Shown here: one piece after another, positions 13,380 through 24,945 of the stretch
How positions within the stretch are numbered: position 1 is the stretch's first letter
How the letters are laid out: every line of letters begins with the position of its first letter
Assembly (NCBI GenBank): GCA_013397935.1
Contig: VZRN01005002.1
Span: forward strand, 210,858-274,857
From: Dasyornis broadbenti
Taxonomy: Eukaryota > Chordata > Aves > Passeriformes > Dasyornithidae
Direction: 5' to 3'
DNA length: 64,000 nt
Translations under genes and position numbers: made by a program
The notes under the pieces: model-generated
The model's database searches: none
Seen by the model: the letters and a program-made list of their open reading frames with translations, nothing else
What the model was told of the DNA's origin: nothing

Positions 13380-13400
13380 ACACAGATAAGTTATCTGTGT
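13380..13400. promoter_or_regulatory. Palindromic double GATA-type site
   Basis: A 10-bp perfect inverted repeat around a single G (ACACAGATAA, G, TTATCTGTGT) places two WGATAR-type cores back to back. GATA-family zinc-finger factors bind AGATAA, and closely spaced or palindromic GATA motifs occur in some enhancers. Function is inference only; conservation is unknown. Confidence 0.35.
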
Positions 13401-15660
13401 CTTGCTGTGCGCTTTCCTCTTTTCTTTCGAAACAGGAACCTGGTTCACCAAGAGCATCTGATCTTTTCATGTACTTCAGCACATGAAACAATAAGCAAAT
13501 CCCTGAAATCTGATTACAGCTTCAGTGCATAGCTGTGAAACTTTGCCTGCCGTTAGGTTTGGTAGAAAGTTGCTTCTCCACATGCAAGCTGTAGGGACAA
13601 GATGGTCTTGGTGCCTCTTTGGTCTGAAGTGGCCCCGAAATGCTGGACTTACAAGAAGAGTCTGGAGGTTTGGTCTGTGCTGATGGAAAGTCATTGGCCC
13701 TACTTTAGGTTGCTTTTGATCTGCCATAAGAGCTAAAGTGTACAGGACTGAAGTCAGCACATTTTTTGTCTTGGAAGAGGCACAGATCTCTTATCTGTAT
13801 GTTGCTCCCATATCTAATATACCATAAATGCGACTTTCATCCTATAAGGACTTGAGGCTAAAGCAGGCAGGAAATAATGTTTTTTTTCTCTCAAAACTTT
13901 TAAAGACTTTTTTTCAATAAATCTGTACCTCATTAAGATGAATCAAAAGCCTTTAAGCACTTTTCTTCTTCTACAGTGAAGACTTTGCACCCAAGATACA
14001 GGAGATGTAGAGGCCTCAAGAAGGACCAAACTGCTACATCTGTACCCAAGAGTGGAGTAGTGCTGGGGCACTCTCCAGATCTGTGAAACCTTCTTGGCCA
14101 GGGACACTCTGTTGCGTGCTCCCATCCCTTGGAGCAGGGGCTGAGGCACTTGGGCTGTGACCCATGCTGACTCCTGAACCATGCTAGTAAGAGGGGCTAA
14201 AATTGTGCCAGGAAACTTTCTAGCAGCTTAATGGCATGACCATGTCCCAGCATCCAAATCCATGGCACTGGCACCATGATTTTATGAGTAACATCATAAT
14301 GGATCAGACTAAGGAGTTGTTCTAAAATCTTTCATGCAAGTACTTGGTCCCCAGACTGTTAGTGCTTCTGCTTTAAGTCATATTTTAGGATTGTTGATAA
14401 CATCATGTGTCCAGAGTCATAACAAGATGGCACTTTGTGTTCTGTCATCTTGAGGGCTCCGTATATGACCAGTTATCATTGTTTAGGATAATGGGAGGCA
14501 GAATTTTACCTAGACAATGGAAGACTTTGTATCAGTAGTATGGGATGGAGTTGAAAACCAGGTGGCTCTGTATAATCAGCTCAGGTTTGCTCCAGCCCTG
14601 CTGATTTCGGGTATTTACTGCAATGTAATTGAAGTATTGTGGCAGTGCACTTGTCTTTTAGGATATGGGAGAGCTTTTGAACTTGTTATATAGCTGCTCT
14701 ATGTATTTGTGACAAGTAGTCAATAAGTTGAGCTTTGAATAGTATTTCTTCAAAGTTGAGACTCTGAAAATGCTCATTTTAATTGTGAAACTCAAACAGA
14801 AGGCTGCCCCACTTCACCCCCACATCATGGATTTACTTTCTTTCTTATCAAAAGGGTATGGGGGAGTTGTCTTCTCTTTCCAGAAAATTGTAGTATAGCT
14901 TTGTCTTCTCTCTCATATGCAAGACAGTGAACCTTTTCTTTGTGTGTGAGAGGGAGTACTTTTGGGAATGCCATCTGGTGCTCTTGGCCTTCTTAGTTCT
15001 TATTCAAGTTTATCCTGATGAAATTCTCTGGCATCTTCCTGAGGCTTTTCTTCTTCTCTGCCAAATGTTAATTGGTACCTGTTCCTGTACATTTCAATAC
15101 TCTCTCCCACAGATGTAGTGATTAGCCTCAAGCAACTTTCTCTAAGACTTTCACATACCTTCAGAAACCTGAGTGGGACATTTCTTCTATGTGACCTGAT
15201 TGACCTCCTTATTGCTAAATATTTAATTTATAAGGGCATGAATTGCTCTATGGTCCTGCAGGTCTGCAAGTGAGCTCACCGAGAGCTCAATTTTCACCTG
15301 ACTTTCTGTTTTTCATAAATGCTGTCCCTCTCTGGTCTATGGGTGATTTGTAATCACCTCTCTCATGCAAGATGATCTGTGGCCGAATCTGTGTACATGT
15401 CCCCCAGTCTTCAGTAGGTATATAGCCATATCATCAGTCATTTCTCCCTCTCCACAGCATGTAGAGAAGACCAGTAATTTGAAGGTTTACCAATATGAAA
15501 GTTGATGTCGAGTGGATTGCCAAACTGTTTATTGCCCTTCCAAAGCACGGTCTCTCCCTGTAGATTTTGGGTTGCAGCCTGAAACAAAAACACCCAATCA
15601 GCAATAATGAAAATGTGTATACATGTTATTTATCTATATGTTAGTATCTTTTATTTGCAC

Positions 15661-15688
15661 AACTCATCAGATTATTGTCTGATGAGTT
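15661..15688. repeat. Perfect 11-bp hairpin
   Basis: Arms at 15,661-15,671 (AACTCATCAGA) and 15,678-15,688 are exact reverse complements separated by a 6-base loop (TTATTG). No known element or RNA is recognised around it. Confidence 0.85.
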
Positions 15689-17380
15689 TAGAGTCTAAGC
15701 ATTATCTGTTAGAAGACTGTGCCTGCTCAAGCATGTGGACCTGAGACTAAAATCTGTGGTTCAGCCAATGCTAGTAAAATTTTACTTTGCTGGATGTCAG
15801 TGATTCACTGCCAAAATATGAAGCATGATAAACTGAGAGGAAAAATAAGTAAAATATCTCTCAATGGGAAGCTGCGTTCAAGAACAGACAGCTTGGCACC
15901 AACATTGAATATTTGCTATACGGAAGTGAGGCAGAACTGTACCTCAGACATCCATGCTGGATGTAGTCCTTTCAGTGGAGCAGAAGCCTTTATTGTATGG
16001 CCATTTCCCAGCATTTCAGTGGAATATCACATCTTTCCAGAGCCTTTAGTGAAACATCTTGGTCTCCAGCTGCAACCTCAACTTCATGGATTATTCCTCC
16101 AGTACTAAGGAGTGACTCCATTGACTCAGGAGTGGGCAGCTCTTTACTGCAGTAGAGCTGCTCAGTAGCATAAGTGAGAAGGAGATTCACTTCTGTCATC
16201 CCCAAGGACTTGTTTATGCCTAAGAACTGGTAAATGTGTAATTAGATTTAATTAAAGCCAGTCTACTTATATCATTGAAAAATTGTTTAAGCAGAACAGA
16301 ATGGCTGAAACCTCAGTTACATCAATTTATCCTAATTGTCATTGCAGTATAAATGAGGTTGAAGACTGATTTAGCTGTTACTGGTATTGCTATTTTGTTG
16401 TACACTAGTACAAAAGCAGTGACTGCTTCCTTCCTCAGAAAGTTCTTTTGACTTTTCTAGGAAAGGACATCCATGTTACTCAAAGCTCCAAGCTGTAACA
16501 ATCTGGGATACAAAGCTTCTGATGTAGAATAAGAGATGGGAACATGGGATCAGAGATTTCCTTAGCTATTCTTGATGCTTCTTGATATTAAGCAATCTTG
16601 GTCTTACTCTGTCCTGCTCGCTCTTTCATATACACGCTCCCGCTATGTAGTTTTGTTCCCTTTTACCAATCCTCAAGAGAGAAAGGCCCAGGCTCCAAGA
16701 GCAAAATCACAAGAGCAACATCATTTGAGTTTTAAAAATGTCTGGCCTTTATATCTGGGTTGGATTTTGTTATCAGAGGAATAGGTCTGATTTGTTTGAA
16801 ACCTCCTGGGAAAGGTCACATACAAGACTTTCTGTCACGTTGCAACAAGACCATCGTATTTTGAGTCACAGAGTAGACAGGGTGAATGCACTCCTCCATG
16901 AGCCAAGACTACATGTGTGAAAGTGAGTTATATTTGCTTACCATTCATGCATGATTGTGTTCCTTTTCAATGGACAGGTTTTTGCTTCCCGGAAAGCACT
17001 TTTGATTTCCAGGGATCTACAAGAAATTGTTCTTTCCCCAGCAAAGCTGACGTTCCAACATTCCTTCATTCTACTGCCCTGGGCATGATTTTGTGTGTTT
17101 TTGTCAAGTACACCAAAGGAACTCAACCCTATATTCCCAGACACCCAAACTACTACTGAATCACCGACGTTCAGATATTCAGAGTACCCAAGAGAAGACT
17201 CAAAGCAAGGGGTTAATCTCTACCAATCCTTCTCCCTCATTATTAGAATTTAACACAATCTAAGACCATACTAAAAGTATTATAACATTATTTCTGCCTT
17301 CCCACCTTTTCTAGTCTTCAATGCTTTGGCTCTTTGTCCTACCTACCTCGATGCTTCCTCTTCACTCTGTTTTTCTGATT

Positions 17381-17512
17381 TTGGAGTTTGCCCTGTTGAT
17401 TTTTGCTATTTCTACCTGTTATTTTTGTCTTTTTTTCTTCAATTTGTCTAACTCATGCTTGCCTTTTAGTTCCTTTACCTCTCTTTTACTCTCTTTCTCT
17501 TTTTTTTTTTAG
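17381..17512 (+). other. Pyrimidine-rich tract with acceptor-like end
   Basis: A long C/T-rich stretch contains CTAAC at 17,448-17,452, a good branch-site match, and ends in eleven T followed by AG at 17,511-17,512. This has the form of a 3' splice site, but the sequence after it is not evidently coding and another AG intervenes at about 17,468. It may simply be a low-complexity pyrimidine tract. Confidence 0.3.
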
Positions 17513-17741
17513 ACTCAGTACAGTTTTTTATTCTTCTTTGTTTACAGTCATCCTGTTTTATTCACCCTCTTCATATTAGTTTCTTCATTTTACTGTGTCT
17601 ACTGTGGTTGCTAGAGCTCCCTTGCTTGTGATGAAAATGCAGTTAGAGTTAGTCGCAGTTTAAAGAAATTTCCAACATAAATAGAAAAGAAAGACAAAAA
17701 AAAAAACCAAAAAAACAACAAACAATTGGAAAGAAAGGAAA

Positions 17742-17885
17742 AATTGTTATCTGCATTTTACTGAGGGAAAACCGTAGCAATAATAATAAAAAAAATATAT
17801 ACATATTTTTTAGGTCACACAGAAAGCCTGTGGCTGAACTGGGAGGAAATGCCAAGCCTCCCAGATTTCATTCAGCGTCTTACTC
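17742..17885 (+). mobile_element. MIR-type SINE relic with simple-repeat insert
   Basis: The block 'ttatctgcattttactgagg' matches the MIR body segment 'TTATCCCCATTTTACAGATGAGG'. A second block, 'taggtcacacagaaagc' followed by 'ggctgaactgggaggaaatg', matches the MIR segment beginning 'AAGGTCACACAG' and running to the 'GGGATTCGAACCC' region. Between the two lies an A/T-rich simple-sequence insert of about 35 bp (AATAATAATAAAAA then TATATACATATTTTT) that the consensus lacks. The element is old and inert. The match is by memory of the consensus. Confidence 0.65.
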
Positions 17886-20139
17886 ATAATTTCTTGCTGA
17901 TTTTTGCAAGTGTCTGCAGTGTAATGATTTGCAGTGTGATAATAATGGCACTGTCCACAAAAGAGCAGACTTCCTGCACTACTATGGGTTTTCAGGCTTA
18001 CCATAAAACTTGCTGATTATTTGGCATACACAGCATTACAGACTAAGAATTATTTTAAGAAAAACAGGATGTTTTTTTCCAGGATGAATTCACATCTTAT
18101 TGCAAAATCCCACCAGACAACCAACCCTATAAGTTCTGACATCTGTATTTAACCAACAAATTCTTTGAAGAAATTTGCAGTCATCCAGTTTTCCTAAGTT
18201 TAAGTAAGCTCCATTAAGAGGAATATTGGTCCACATTCTAATATGCACAGAATTCACATCAGTCTGTGTTCAAAATCTTTACTATGTTTGAACTAGGTGT
18301 CATTATTAACAACTACTGATTGTTCTGTGATCAGTGCTCGAGACTAATTGCAGTATCAGCTGACACTTGCAGTATTGGTTCTCAAGGAGAAGAAGTTGGG
18401 AGTACCCAGGCATGTGTCTCTGAGGTCAATTGGATATCCATCACTGGTTATTGCTTGCTTTTCACTGTTTTAACCTGCTCCAGACAGGCCATTGCTCTCT
18501 GAATCTATTAATTTTAGGGAGATTTTACACAAATATGTCATGAGGGAGGAGTGAAGAAAGAGCACAGAACTTCGAAACCTCTCCTTGTATAATGTACGAA
18601 TAATGCCGAAGGAGATGCCCATGTGGGGCTGCAGAAAATCTAGGGGCAGTCACCCACCTAGATCCTGTGATTATATAGATGCATCTCCAGCAGCTGGAGA
18701 GTTAAATGGGCATCAGCAGCATGGCAATACTCATCTTTCCTCCTCTGGAAGCTGAGGATTCAGGCCATGACTTGGTGGTTGCCGGTTGAACTCAGAGCCT
18801 CAGAGTGTGCTGCTCCTGGGCAGCCCCCTGCCCAGAACCCTGGATCTCCAGGCACCCACTCCCAGATAGCAGAGCTACATGTTTGCCTTCTGATGGTGAA
18901 CGACAAGAAGCAAACCAGCTTTGCCTTCACACAGACCAGCTGTCTGGCAAAAGAACATTCCTGTGGCAGACTAAATCCCTCTGGGGCTGCCAGCTTCACT
19001 GTGTACATAGCCAAGCTTTCCTCACCTGCAGCATGGCCTTGGCCTTCCATTGGGTGTAACCACCATGGGGCAAGTGTTGATTTGATCTAAGTCCATTGGC
19101 TTGGTTGAGCTTGTAGCAGAGGTGTGTGTGCACGTGAAGTCACATCTCACTTCAGCTGTGCTTAAATTTCCCTCGTACCCTTGATGTGTCTATTGCTCCT
19201 GTGAGTGGACTGGGAGCATTAAACAGACTGTAAAAACGTAGCCATGCAGTACAGCATAAATGTGCTTTAAACATATTTATGCCTCTGAGGAGATTTCAGG
19301 ATTAGTGTAACTGCTGTGCAGTTGCCTCAGTAAAAGTGATGTGATGAACTGATATAATTGGCTTCTTGGTGCTGCACTGAGGCACAGGGATGGGAAGCGA
19401 AAGCAAAGTGAAGTCTGCTGAGGCTGCCCCCACCGATGGAGAAGCTTCTCAGATATCTCAGAGAAGCCAACGCTCACATCCATTCAAACCGAAAACTAGC
19501 AAATGAGTGCACTGACAGTAAAACAAAACCCAAACCCACCAGCAGCCTCCTGAAGTCAGAGAGGTGCTAGAGTGAAGATGAGAACTATGTCAAATTTGGA
19601 TCTCGCAAATAGTGATGTAAATACAGAGCAACTCCAGTGAAATGTATGAAATGGGTTTGAAATGGGTTAGAGGGGCTTATTTACGGCATATAAATTTAGA
19701 CTTTGGCTCAAATTCCTAATTTATGAGGCTTCATCTAGAGTTTGGAGGTACCACAGAGAGATCCAGATATATCCAAGGCAAATTCATGCTATAAATTGTT
19801 CTAGAACTTGTCTCTCTCCGCTAATGGTAAAGAGAGTTTGGGAAATAGAATTATCATGTTGGTGTGTAAACTAGATGTGCAAAATTTGGCAGAGTGAAAA
19901 TTCCCTGGAATATCCATATGTGGATACAAAAAGCATTGGGTGTCACTGTTATATACCAGATACCCTCAAGGCTGTAATCTGCTCCCAGGCCTTTACTATC
20001 ATCAGGCAATCTTCTCTTTCAGTATAAAATTTCACCCCTTCCCATGTTCTTGATATCCTCACTGAAACATTATAGCATGCTTCATTTGGAAAAACACTTG
20101 CTATAGATCCTATGCTTAAAAGATTTGAGGCATCCTACA
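17886..20139. other. Non-coding spacer
   Basis: No gene is seen. The G+C-richer patch 18,760-19,085 has overlapping open frames on both strands (up to 107 codons) without recognisable domains. A 9-base direct repeat (TTGCAGTAT) lies at 18,348 and 18,367. Confidence 0.55.
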
Positions 20140-20320
20140 CGGCTCCAGATGGATGTCTGTGCTAAATGCTGTGCTGTTTGGCACTCTCTGGTTGCACAGA
20201 GATTACAGTGGTGCACCTGCACGAGAGGACTTTTTTTAATTCTCCAGCTCATATCAGGTTTGTGACTCATACTCTCACATGCAAAGCCAAAGATGGGTGC
20301 CTTTATGGGAGCGTGGTCAC
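20140..20320 (-). pseudogene. Possible DDE-domain remnant of the HARBI1-like relic
   Basis: On the minus strand a short frame reads 'HAPIKAP' near 20,315, where HARBI1-type proteins have 'DGTHIPIRAP'. It continues with 'ACESMSHK' in the place of 'xxEYxNRKGYxS', and further on has 'VQVHHCN' and 'TAQHLAQTSIW' about where 'LVDHHG' and 'DARVFxNSGL' would stand. If right, this is the catalytic nuclease half of the relic described at 20,809-21,175, displaced by an insertion or rearrangement. The matches are degenerate and the first catalytic Asp is not placed convincingly, so this is the weaker of the two blocks. Confidence 0.28.
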
Positions 20321-20808
20321 TGGAGTGGAGCAGGACACTAGTCCTATGACTGAGCACTCTCCTCCCTGCCGCCCAGACAGGCCATCCATTCAGCTCGATG
20401 TACCAGCTAGAAGCACCTCTGGCTTCCTTAGGGCAAAGTTAAACAGTTAAAGTGAAGGTGGCTCACCTACAAACACCTGGCCTCCCCTGAAAAGCCTGAG
20501 CTGGGTGATGTCAAACAGCACTGAAGCAATGGCAGCTTTTTCTATCAACCATCAACTTCAGTGACTGACTAAGAGAGGACCATTTAGGAAACTTGCTCCA
20601 TATGAACGCTTAAAGGTTAGTTAGCAGTCCCTTGCTAAGAGAGAAGCCTGACTGAAGCCAGGTAGATGGGCTTAATATGCACTCTCATGCTCAATTTGGC
20701 GTTTTGGCAGATGTGCCAGTGTTCTGTAGGGGCAGCAGCACAGTCACTGCACCACCTGGACACACACCCAAGGTGTTGAGTTTGGGCCTGGGACAAGCTC
20801 ACAGGCAG

Positions 20809-21175
20809 CACTGGGCTCCTACCACATGCCTGCACCATTCCATGTTCAAGACAGTGCCCTTCATGGCTGCTCTGTTTCCCCTGACCAGAGATCTCCCTTG
20901 GTATGCTTTCACCCTCATGGCTCCCCAGGAAACCTACCCAACCTGACCTGGTTAGCAGGAGGCAGGATGGTGACAGCTTCATGATTTTGAAGAGATAAGG
21001 GAGTTTTTCTATTACTGTACTGCCCCTTCTGCATTGCCTTTGCAGCGTGGTTCTGTGCTTCCTGCAGATCTCCTGGAAGGTGGCCTGTGTCATGCTGACC
21101 TTCTGCAGTGATGGTTCGTCATCTTGCATCTGGAACACAATGTTTGGCCACTGACAGAGCTTTCTTTGCTCAACC
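20809..21175 (-). pseudogene. HARBI1-like (PIF/Harbinger) transposase relic, N-terminal part
   Basis: The minus frame 21,138-20,635 contains a run close to the N-terminal region of HARBI1-type transposases. There is a 'WPNIVFQ' upstream of the frame start near 21,150, then 'DDEPSLQ', 'MTQATFQEICRK', 'TLQRQC', 'IEKL' and 'IMKLSPSCL'. Family members typically show 'WxxxVLxxWDDxQWLxxFRMxxATFxELC', 'LxRQxT', 'VEKRVAIAxMKLATPxSLR' in that order and spacing. Further on, 'VGF' and 'GESIPREI' lie about where 'FGVGxxTxGEVVxEV' is expected. PIF/Harbinger proteins cut and paste DNA transposons; one vertebrate copy, HARBI1, was domesticated. Here the second half of the 167-codon frame diverges from the family and the DDE nuclease is missing, so this is a dead copy. 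It could be a transposon relic or a decayed duplicate of a HARBI1-like gene. Confidence 0.55.
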
Positions 21176-21179
21176 CAGA

Positions 21180-24100
21180 GTGCATCCTTGTCAATCTCAG
21201 CAAGACGTATTTTTAAAGCTCAGGAAAAGTCTCTATTTGAAGCAGCCTCTCAAACTCCAAATAGTTGCCTTCCTCAGCCTTGTTTACTCCTCATTCTCTG
21301 CAGTTTCTGCAGCTGTTCTCCACAGCTGAGCGCAACGCTGGAGTGACAGCAGCTGCTGGAAACCCACAGCCACAACTCCTTGGGTATTACTGGCACAAAA
21401 CTTTACTGTTGGAAGGCAATACCTCCATCTGCTCCCCAGCACCACCTCTGGAGCCCTGGGGATGGGCTTCATGGTGTAGAAACCTGCCAGCTCATGACAG
21501 CCTCAGGAACTGGAGTTAGCTATTCCAAAGGAATTTGATCTTCGTACAGCAAAAGAAGGATGTTGAGATTTTGGCCTCAGCCTGTGAAAGGTAGTGATTT
21601 AGAGTTAAATCATCACCATTGCCTTGCACAAAGCACAAGTTTCTCTCAGAGCTCTCTCATGAGCTCTCTCATGCACAGGGCCTGGCATGAATGCACAGGG
21701 TCATAGAGAGCCCACAGCTGTGAGTACAGAGTTTCAGGGAAAATTTCCCCACATGGAAACAAATATTAAAGTAGAAGTTGGCTGTCTGCTTAAACCAGCC
21801 TGGGAAAGTGAGGCTGAACAGTCTCTCAACTCTTTCACACTCAGCCACCGACTCTTCAGCTGTATCTTTTTGACCCGTGACTTTTGTAATTGGGACCTCC
21901 ATCTACTCTCCCATCCAAGGACTGAGTTTGCTCTGAGTGTGGATGAATCATCCACCTTTCTCAGGATGACACAAGCAAGGCCTACTTCTCCTTAGGCTGG
22001 AGTCTCAAACACATCAGTTTTGGAGAATGACGCTTCGTTTAATTCTCCTTTGGACCAGGCACTGGTTGCTGAATCTTTTAATTTTCTGCATGTCCTGTGC
22101 ATCACCTCTGTTCCAGATGAAGTATGGGCCGGTATAAAGTCAAAAACTGATTTAATTATCTCAGTTTAAAAGCCTCCAACTTTACACCCCTTCATGCTTG
22201 AATGCATGCAGCGTGCTGGTGTCATGCTTCTCATCAGTGCAATGGCTACAAACATGGCAAAATAAATTCTGTTCTCAAACAGAAACTCCTGATAGCTGGT
22301 GGTAGACTAGCAGTGGTGTAACGAGGCATAGAATTTGTTCCAATATGGTTTTAATACAACTAGAAAGACTCAGGCTATTTATTATGGGAGTCATATAAAC
22401 AAGTCATTCAAACAAAATCCTTCTGATTTTACAGCAGTCTAGACATGTAGCATATTGCAAAGCCATGTCTAAAGGACAGTGTCATAAAGTTTTTATCCTT
22501 ATTTTCAGTTCAGAGGAGAACTAAGGATAAATGCGGTAATCTGGCACCTAAGATATTATCCCACAGTACCTAAAAGGAGTGTCAGAGTCATCTGAAGAGC
22601 CCTTTGATTATTTCATGATAAGAAACATTTATTTCATGTTTGCTGTTCTGGGATAATGTTGGATCTACTGTGTTTTGCCAAGTTTGCACACTTTCTGTGG
22701 GAACCCTCCTCATTCCAATGAAATGGGGTGATAGGAAGCATTTTATTAGAGCTTACGGGAAGAATGTGCCATAAGTGCCAAGGAGCCAGGACTGTTGTCC
22801 AGCTGGCTGGAGACAGACAACACGTAAGTTACAAAAAGTCACAGGATCACAGGACTGTGTGGAAATTCCTGTCTCAGCTGGTGCCTGGCCTCCCAAATTC
22901 ATACACCTTCCGTGAAACACATGCAAACCTTCTGTGCCAATCCTAAAAAATATCTAGGAGATATACCGTAAGTATTGTCTTAAGATCAACAGGATTTTGA
23001 AGGAATGGGTGTGTGCAGAGTTGATCGTGCTCCTGGAAGACCCCCATGCTCCCAGGGACATAGTGGCCGCATGGCACGGCAAGACACTCCTGCACACCTT
23101 CAGGGCACACAGCACAACACCTCCTGTGGGGCTCTGTGAGTTGGCACAGATGGGACAACGTTGTTGCCTCTTCAGGCTTTGCATCTGCCTCCCCTCTTAT
23201 TTTTTGTGTGACTGAGGCTCATCTTGAAACATAAAGCTTAGCCCAGAGCTCTCTCAGCACAGTCAATGACATCTGGAAGTAGAAAATGCCTCCCAAATAT
23301 TTATGAGATATGTCAGCATTTTCCAGATTACTATTTTTCCCTAGTGTCTAACCTGAAACTTCCTTATTGCATTTTTAACAATTTTTTTTGTTTATTCATG
23401 AAGATGTTTCAGTAATTAAATTTTATGAGTAATATTCTAAATGAGGGCATAAAATTAATTTCAGGAGACAGCAGACCAAAGAAGAGAAGTCCTGTGGAGA
23501 GGTTTGGAAGAGGAGATTGGGTCTGATGTGTCCTTTTCTGGCGCAGGAAATGCCATGGGGGGAAGGATTGTTTGTGGGAGGAGGCAATGGAAACTACAGT
23601 CACAAGTGAATGACTGACGGGAGTGAGAAACATAGCATTAACAGGAGATGCACGCTATGTCTGGGTGAGATGTGTCACTGGGCAAAGCACTGACAGAAAG
23701 ACAAACTGAGATAGAGGGGGACATGGCTTTTCAAGCTACTGGCAAGTAGGTTTTGGTTGATTGCCAGGACATAAATATTTTAAATGAAGTTCAGGGTCCA
23801 CCAAAGTCTGTGAGAGTTTAACCATTAACTTCAGCAGGATTAAAATTTCACTCTTTGTGTTTTATTAATTTTATTTTAAGTGGATGTGGTAACTTCAGAA
23901 AATGTCAAAATACAGGCAGGCTGGTATTAAATCTGTGAATCTGGATTCAGAGCTACATTCCGACTTCACCTGACTCAAAGAACTGAAGTAAAACAGAGTA
24001 GCAATGGTTTGAACAGAGGCACAGCCAGATCTAGCATTAAAAGCCTTGAGTTAGAAGTAATCTAACTCCTTAGTACTGGAGCTGTGATCCCACCTGAGAC

Positions 24101-24945
24101 TGAGGTATTAGACACAGATCATCCACTCTGTGGATCAGATTTTATTAAATGATAGAGGAGGTAAAAAAGAAACTCCTCTACCAAAGTAGCAAGAAAATTA
24201 GTAGCTGTTTCCTCCTTGTCTTTCTTTTTGTATCTGCTCACTCCCAGTTTCATATCAATACACTGCAATGATACAATATTGGCTATCACATTTATTTCAG
24301 TTTAAAATTTCAATTATTGCTTCTCCTCTTCTTTGGCTGGATATATATATTTAAAAATAACATTGGCAAATTTAAGTCAAAATTCAGCAAAGTCCCTAAA
24401 TGTCTCCTCTTCTGTGAGTCTGTAAGACACAGTTGTATAAATGATAAATGTTTTGGGCCGTGACTGAGCTGGGAAAAATGAGTGATGGGATTTTTGGGAG
24501 AGGGCAAGAAAAATGAAAAACATAGGCTATTTTATTTTTGTTTTATCTAAAATGTCTTATTTGGAATAAAGTATTTAGCGTTGGGCTTATTTAATTTTTC
24601 CCAAAACAATATGAGGCTAATACTAAAACATAAGAGGTCTTTCAGAATGAAATGTTGACCTTTCTGTACAATTGTCCTCTCTGTTTTGTTTCTGAACACA
24701 GTTGCAGTCTTACAATAAACTGTAAAGTAGCCTAGCTGTCATGTAAATGACCTTATGCTACTCATATGATCAAAAGTTAGGCAACATTGATGTGTTTCAC
24801 AACACTAAGGTGAGAGAAAAACAAGAGAAAGTCTGCCCTGAGAGAGGAAGATACACATTGTGAATACAGATCAATGTGTGCAAAGAATTCATTCTAGCAT
24901 ATAAACTATCTGCAGAAGTTTAGCTAGTGTACAAACAGTCTTACA
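21180..24945. other. Non-coding spacer
   Basis: No gene is seen. A pair of small tandem duplications lies at 21,650-21,700. Overlapping short frames at 22,940-23,215 have no recognisable domain. A purine-rich plus strand runs from 23,460 to 23,630. The rest is A+T-rich and featureless. Confidence 0.55.
21650..21673. repeat. 12-bp exact tandem duplication
   Basis: AGCTCTCTCATG occurs twice head to tail (21,650-21,661 and 21,662-21,673). A second 10-mer, ATGCACAGGG, is repeated at 21,671 and 21,691, so the two duplications interlock. Confidence 0.9.

Larger units (their letters stand above)
9793..17741. other. Non-coding spacer, about 7.9 kb
   Basis: No gene is seen. Directly beside the CR1, 9,793-10,235 is richer in G+C and carries overlapping open frames on both strands (up to 97 codons) without recognisable domains. 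The remainder is A+T-rich. It includes a CACA-rich tract near 11,096-11,120, two strong inverted repeats (13,380 and 15,661, listed separately), and a long pyrimidine tract at 17,381-17,512. The longest open frame (15,719-16,108, 129 codons, plus) resembles nothing I know. Confidence 0.6.

Noticed and set aside
15719..16108. 129-codon plus frame
   Set aside because: No recognisable family or motif, and no supporting signals around it.
20635..21138. 167-codon minus frame as an intact gene
   Set aside because: Only the first part resembles a transposase; the rest diverges and the nuclease domain is missing, so it is treated as a relic.
22830..22880. CR1-like 'gtcacaggatcacaggact' tail
   Set aside because: The bases after it do not continue into the CR1 3' sequence, so the resemblance is probably chance.
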